Below, piece after piece: positions 5,906 to 8,686 of a stretch of 8,686 nt of DNA. Every line of letters starts with the position of its first letter. Position 1 is the stretch's first letter. Under the pieces are notes generated by a model that did not search any database, was not told where the DNA came from, and saw nothing but the letters and a program-made list of their open reading frames with translations. This DNA is from Turicibacter sp. (GTDB taxonomy: Bacteria > Bacillota > Bacilli > MOL361 > Turicibacteraceae), in assembly GCA_030531025.1 (NCBI GenBank), contig JAUMTV010000127.1, positions 1 to 8,686 of the forward strand, in the 5' to 3' direction. The translations under genes were made by a program, and so were the position numbers.

Positions 5906-8008
5906 GTGGTAGATGAGCGAACGACGCAGATAATGAAAAGAATCTTAGAATTTTCCTTTGTTTCAAAGGATGAGTTAATTAAGAGTTGTTCCTTAACCAA
6001 ACGCCAGTTAGATTATGGATTAGAAAAAATAAATGAATGGTTAAAGCAAAATAATCTTATGCCCGTTCGATTTGTAAATAATCATCTTAGTATTCAGTCA
6101 GAAACTTATAAGTTTTTACTTAATACAATACATTTGGGGGAAAGTGCTATTTTAGAAAACTATATCCTGAGTAAACATGAACGAGCAAAATATATTTTTT
6201 TTATTCTACTAACTAGAAAAGAGTTTTTATCATTTAATCATTTTATAGATGTGTTAGAGGTAAGTAAATCAACCATTATGAAAGATTTTAAGGCGGTGGA
6301 GGAATTTCTAGAGAATTACGATATTCAAATTAATTATTCACGAAAACAGGGTTATTATTTATCTGGAGAAGAAGGCATGATTCGATATGTATTAATGAAA
6401 TTGGTCATGGAATGCGTATCTCTAGAAAATAATCGGAAGCTTCTTGATCTGTTTATCAAAAAAAATCAATTAGATTCATTTGATGAGATGTTAGAGAAAG
6501 TCGTGAGCCTTTCGAGAAAGCATCAAATTTCATTTGTTGAAAATCGTTTGATAGAGTTTGTTTATACATTTATTTTGATGAAGCAGCGTTTAGTGATTGA
6601 TCCAACTTATTTAGTAGGCGAAATAATGGTGACTGATTGGAAACAATCAAATGAATATCTTTTCACAAAAGAACTTATCATTGAAGGGGAAAATTTATCT
6701 GAACAAACAGTTGACTATGTTTATACATGGCTACTAGGAGTAACCGGGGCAGATATAAACCCAAAAATAAAATCATATGAGGAGATTAGTAAAATTGTGG
6801 AAGATATTTTAGTTAGATTTGAGTTTTTATCAGGAATTGTATTTGAAAATCGAGATATCGTTAAAAAACAAATTTTACTTCATTTTAAATCAGTACATTA
6901 CCGACTAATGTTTAAAATTCCTATACTAAACCCACTATGTTATCGAATTAAGGAAGAGTATCGTGATTTATTTATTTTAGTAAAAGAAACAATGAAATAC
7001 TATGAATGGCAATTCAATGTTCACCTCCCCGATGATGAAATTGCTTATTTAGTAACTCATTTTGCATCGTTAATTGAGAAGTTTAAAGAAGAGAATAAGA
7101 AAAGAATTACAGCTGTTGTTGTATGTCCAAGTGGATTAGGGAGTTCAATGATTATGTATACTCAATTAAAATCATTATTTCCTGAATTTAGTTTTTTAGA
7201 ACCTATTAGCAATTTAGAATTAAAAATGGTTTTAACTAAAGTGGATATTATTTTCTCAACAACATCAAATGTACAATTGTTAGATGCAAAACAGCCTTGT
7301 TTTGTTGTCAGTCCTATTATGACAATAGCAGAAAAGCATCGTTTATTGAGGGATGTTTATATGGAAGTTAGTCATTTTTTATTCAAAGTTCCTAGCATAA
7401 ACCAAATTATGGATATTGTTTCAAAATATGTAGATGCAGATAAAAGAGATGCAATTGAAAAAGAGGTATTCCAATCTATTTTAGCAATCGATTCAATGGG
7501 TGAAAATAATTGTAAAGCACCATATTTACATGAGATCATAAAAAAATCCTTTGTTCAATTAGATATAGTAGCTAAAGATAAATATGAAGCAGTACGATTA
7601 GCGGCACAACCATTACTAGAGGAAGATTTTATTACAATACAATATGTGGAAAAAATGATAGAAACACTTCAAAAGGACAGTAAGTATATGGCGATAACGA
7701 AACATGTAGCTTTACCGCACACCAAAATTGAGTTTGGCTCAAAAGGGTTAGCAGTAGGAGTTACTGTATTAAAAACGCCAATTATTTTTGATAATAAAGA
7801 TAATGACCCAGTAAAGTATATCTTTTGTTTAAGCATGGTTGATAAAGAAAATCATTTACAGGCGTTATCTTCTTTGGTTAATTTATTATCAAGTACTGAA
7901 TTTTATGAGGTATTAGAATATGCGAATCAAGCAGAAGAAATTATAGAGTATATTAAGTGTTGGGAATACACAGAAAATTTATCAAAAAACAAGTTATTGA
8001 ATTATTAA
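5906..8008 (+). CDS. PRD-domain transcriptional activator, LicR/MtlR type (HTH-PRD-PRD-EIIB-EIIA)
   Basis: This PTS-controlled DNA-binding regulator has 700 residues. Domains in order are an N-terminal winged HTH (about 3-50), a second HTH (about 105-150, EVSKSTIMKDFKAVEEF), PRD1 (about 180-285), PRD2 (about 290-395, with His326, His331 and His385), a galactitol-type EIIB (from about 402; VVVCPSGLGSS, Cys407), and an EIIA (about 540-688; ITKHVALPHT, active His605). PRD1 shows no histidine in a clearly conserved position. The HTH domains make it an activator of promoter DNA rather than an RNA-binding antiterminator, despite the usual 'BglG family' label. By analogy with MtlR and LicR, PRD2 phosphorylation by HPr activates it, and phosphorylation at the EIIB or EIIA sites by the cognate PTS inhibits it when no sugar is present. 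GTG 5906 is preferred because AAGGTGG (5891-5897) precedes it; GTG 5894 would add four residues. It lies 65 bp after eda and probably autoregulates. Confidence 0.9.
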   Translation: MVDERTTQIMKRILEFSFVSKDELIKSCSLTKRQLDYGLEKINEWLKQNNLMPVRFVNNHLSIQSETYKFLLNTIHLGESAILENYILSKHERAKYIFFILLTRKEFLSFNHFIDVLEVSKSTIMKDFKAVEEFLENYDIQINYSRKQGYYLSGEEGMIRYVLMKLVMECVSLENNRKLLDLFIKKNQLDSFDEMLEKVVSLSRKHQISFVENRLIEFVYTFILMKQRLVIDPTYLVGEIMVTDWKQSNEYLFTKELIIEGENLSEQTVDYVYTWLLGVTGADINPKIKSYEEISKIVEDILVRFEFLSGIVFENRDIVKKQILLHFKSVHYRLMFKIPILNPLCYRIKEEYRDLFILVKETMKYYEWQFNVHLPDDEIAYLVTHFASLIEKFKEENKKRITAVVVCPSGLGSSMIMYTQLKSLFPEFSFLEPISNLELKMVLTKVDIIFSTTSNVQLLDAKQPCFVVSPIMTIAEKHRLLRDVYMEVSHFLFKVPSINQIMDIVSKYVDADKRDAIEKEVFQSILAIDSMGENNCKAPYLHEIIKKSFVQLDIVAKDKYEAVRLAAQPLLEEDFITIQYVEKMIETLQKDSKYMAITKHVALPHTKIEFGSKGLAVGVTVLKTPIIFDNKDNDPVKYIFCLSMVDKENHLQALSSLVNLLSSTEFYEVLEYANQAEEIIEYIKCWEYTENLSKNKLLNY

Positions 8009-8180
8009 CTACTGGCGCTATTGTTAATTATCGTTATGATAAAAAACATCAGAAAATCGTGTTAAGAGATTAAATGAATTGGGATATGTCCCCTAACGGG
8101 GAGTGGAGTATTTTGAATTTAGTGCTAAGGCATTCACAAAACTATTAATCCTCTTTAATCTACGAAGCAAATCATGGCGC
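7957..8180 (+). pseudogene. Possible coding remnants after the regulator
   Basis: Two short frames look more protein-like than random but have no proper start. One runs 7957-8073 and ends in ELLTTGAIVNYRYDKKHQ then KIVLRD; it overlaps the regulator's tail in another frame. The other, around 8070-8150, reads LNELGYVP, a stop, then RGVEYFEFSAKAF. The second recalls the DELGYVP...GAELLF block of IstB-type IS21 helper ATPases, which is a weak resemblance spread over about 20 residues. A five-bp CCCC/GGGG hairpin (8089-8102) lies within it. If real, these are fragments of lost genes or an old insertion sequence. Confidence 0.25.
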
Positions 8181-8474
8181 AGGAAGAGACTGTTATTTAG
8201 TTTTTTCTTGACTTATCTAAATTAAAGAATCAGGTATTTTTCATAGGAGATTTAGCTTAATAAAAGCCCTAACTGTTGTTTAAAATGTACCCAATAGAGT
8301 AGACAATGAAAAAGTCTATCCTATTGAGCTTTTTGTTATAATTAATTTATGAAATATTATTAATAAGAATTTAAAGTGAGTAATTTATTATTGCTTGTTT
8401 AAATCCTTGATATATAGATGATGAATTCTATTATTGAAATGAATTTGAGTGCTCCCTTTAACTACCGATCTCTT
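8009..8474. other. Gene-poor stretch between the regulator and structured repeat copy 2
   Basis: About 465 bases without a supportable gene on either strand. It holds the possible coding remnants up to about 8180 and the terminator-like hairpin at 8292-8334. I see no ribosome site with a following frame, no RNA gene and no clear promoter in the rest. The composition is very AT-rich. Confidence 0.6.
8292..8334 (+). terminator. Terminator-like hairpin downstream of the operon
   Basis: CAATAGAGTAGAC (8292-8304) pairs with GTCTATCCTATTG (8314-8326) over a 9-nt loop, with two adjacent mismatches in 13 pairs. AGCTTTTT follows, ending in T's at 8330-8334. It is the first terminator-like structure after the regulator, 284 bases past its stop, and could end the operon transcript. 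The preceding TGTACCC, followed by this stem, also looks a little like an insertion-sequence end, so a transposon remnant is an alternative. Confidence 0.6.
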
Positions 8475-8628
8475 AATAATCACAATCATCCCGCTACAAA
8501 GAAATATCTAACTACATTTATTCCTAAATATCAATCCACTTGTGCCTACATCCTGCGGATGTTTTAGGGCAAGTGGAGTTGCTATTTAGTTTCGCATTTA
8601 ACCTGGAACACTCATCTTAGCGGGACTT
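8475..8628 (+). repeat. Structured dispersed repeat, copy 2
   Basis: This second full copy has leader AATAATCACAATCAT (8475-8489), CCCGCTA (8490-8496) and complementary TAGCGGG (8618-8624), then ACTT. Nested stems are CTAAATA (8524-8530) with TATTTAG (8583-8589); TCCACTTG (8535-8542) with CAAGTGGA (8570-8577), a perfect 8 bp; and ATCC (8550-8553) with GGAT (8557-8560) around the same TGC loop as copy 1. Stem positions that differ from copy 1 change on both sides, keeping pairing. The left third is nearly identical to copy 1, while the right third before the closing arm has diverged. It is in the same orientation as copy 1. Confidence 0.85.
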
Positions 8629-8658
8629 TAAGGTGTCGCCTGTAACAGCAGTTATCCT

Positions 8659-8686
8659 AATAACCACAAGCTTCCCGCTACAAGAA
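8659..8686 (+). repeat. Structured dispersed repeat, copy 3 (cut by window end)
   Basis: The leader AATAACCACAAGCTT (8659-8673) and CCCGCTACAAGAA (8674-8686) match the beginning of copies 1 and 2. The distance from copy 2 start to copy 3 start is 184 bp, leaving about 30 bp between units. The rest is outside the window. A tandem arrangement to the right is suggested. Confidence 0.7.

Noticed and set aside
5906..8008. RNA-binding antiterminator of the BglG/SacY type
   Set aside because: The protein begins with HTH domains rather than the short CAT RNA-binding domain, and the operon leader shows no RAT-terminator pair, so a DNA-binding LicR/MtlR-type role fits better.
8475..8686. CRISPR array
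   Set aside because: The units are about 150 bp with internal stems and diverged interiors. There are no short identical repeats with regular spacers and no cas genes.

Overview
The window is AT-rich DNA with the strong AGGAGG-type ribosome sites, codon use and gene families of a low-GC Gram-positive bacterium (Bacillota). A gut Turicibacter/Erysipelotrichia-like or related lineage is my guess, resting on general resemblance only. All intact genes lie on the + strand.

Left flank (1-1201): a hairpin that reads as an intrinsic terminator for a minus-strand gene outside the window; one copy of a structured ~150-bp repeat; a 10-bp inverted repeat; then the wreck of an ABC exporter gene. The exporter is 5' truncated, interrupted by three in-frame stops, altered in its ATPase motifs and internally deleted. 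A strong terminator isolates it from what follows.

Central operon (about 1202-8008): a promoter overlapped by dyad symmetries and a cre-like sequence drives a split ascorbate/UlaA-type phosphotransferase system (EIIA, EIIB, EIIC). Three sugar-catabolic enzymes follow, each from a family that uses a Schiff-base lysine in a TIM barrel: a fructose-6-phosphate aldolase/TalC-type protein, a DapA/N-acetylneuraminate-lyase-family aldolase and a KDPG/KHG (Eda) aldolase. The last gene is a multidomain PRD regulator of the LicR/MtlR type (HTH-HTH-PRD-PRD-EIIB-EIIA). The likely logic is that a sugar or sugar acid is imported and phosphorylated by the PTS, then cleaved to pyruvate and triose-type fragments. 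The regulator would sense PTS flux by phosphorylation. The substrate cannot be read from the sequence: there is no kinase, dehydrogenase, isomerase or dehydratase, and none of the ula ascorbate enzymes. The EIIA domain at the end of the regulator is a close paralogue of the transporter's own EIIA, about 56% identical over 91 residues by hand count.

Right flank (8009-8686): degenerate sequence with possible coding remnants, a terminator-like hairpin, then a second full copy of the structured repeat and the start of a third 184 bp further on, all in the same orientation as the left copy. Comparison of the two full copies shows compensatory base-pair changes, so the fold itself appears to have been selected. 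This repeat family is the least explained item in the window. The three-aldolase operon is the most interesting metabolic one.
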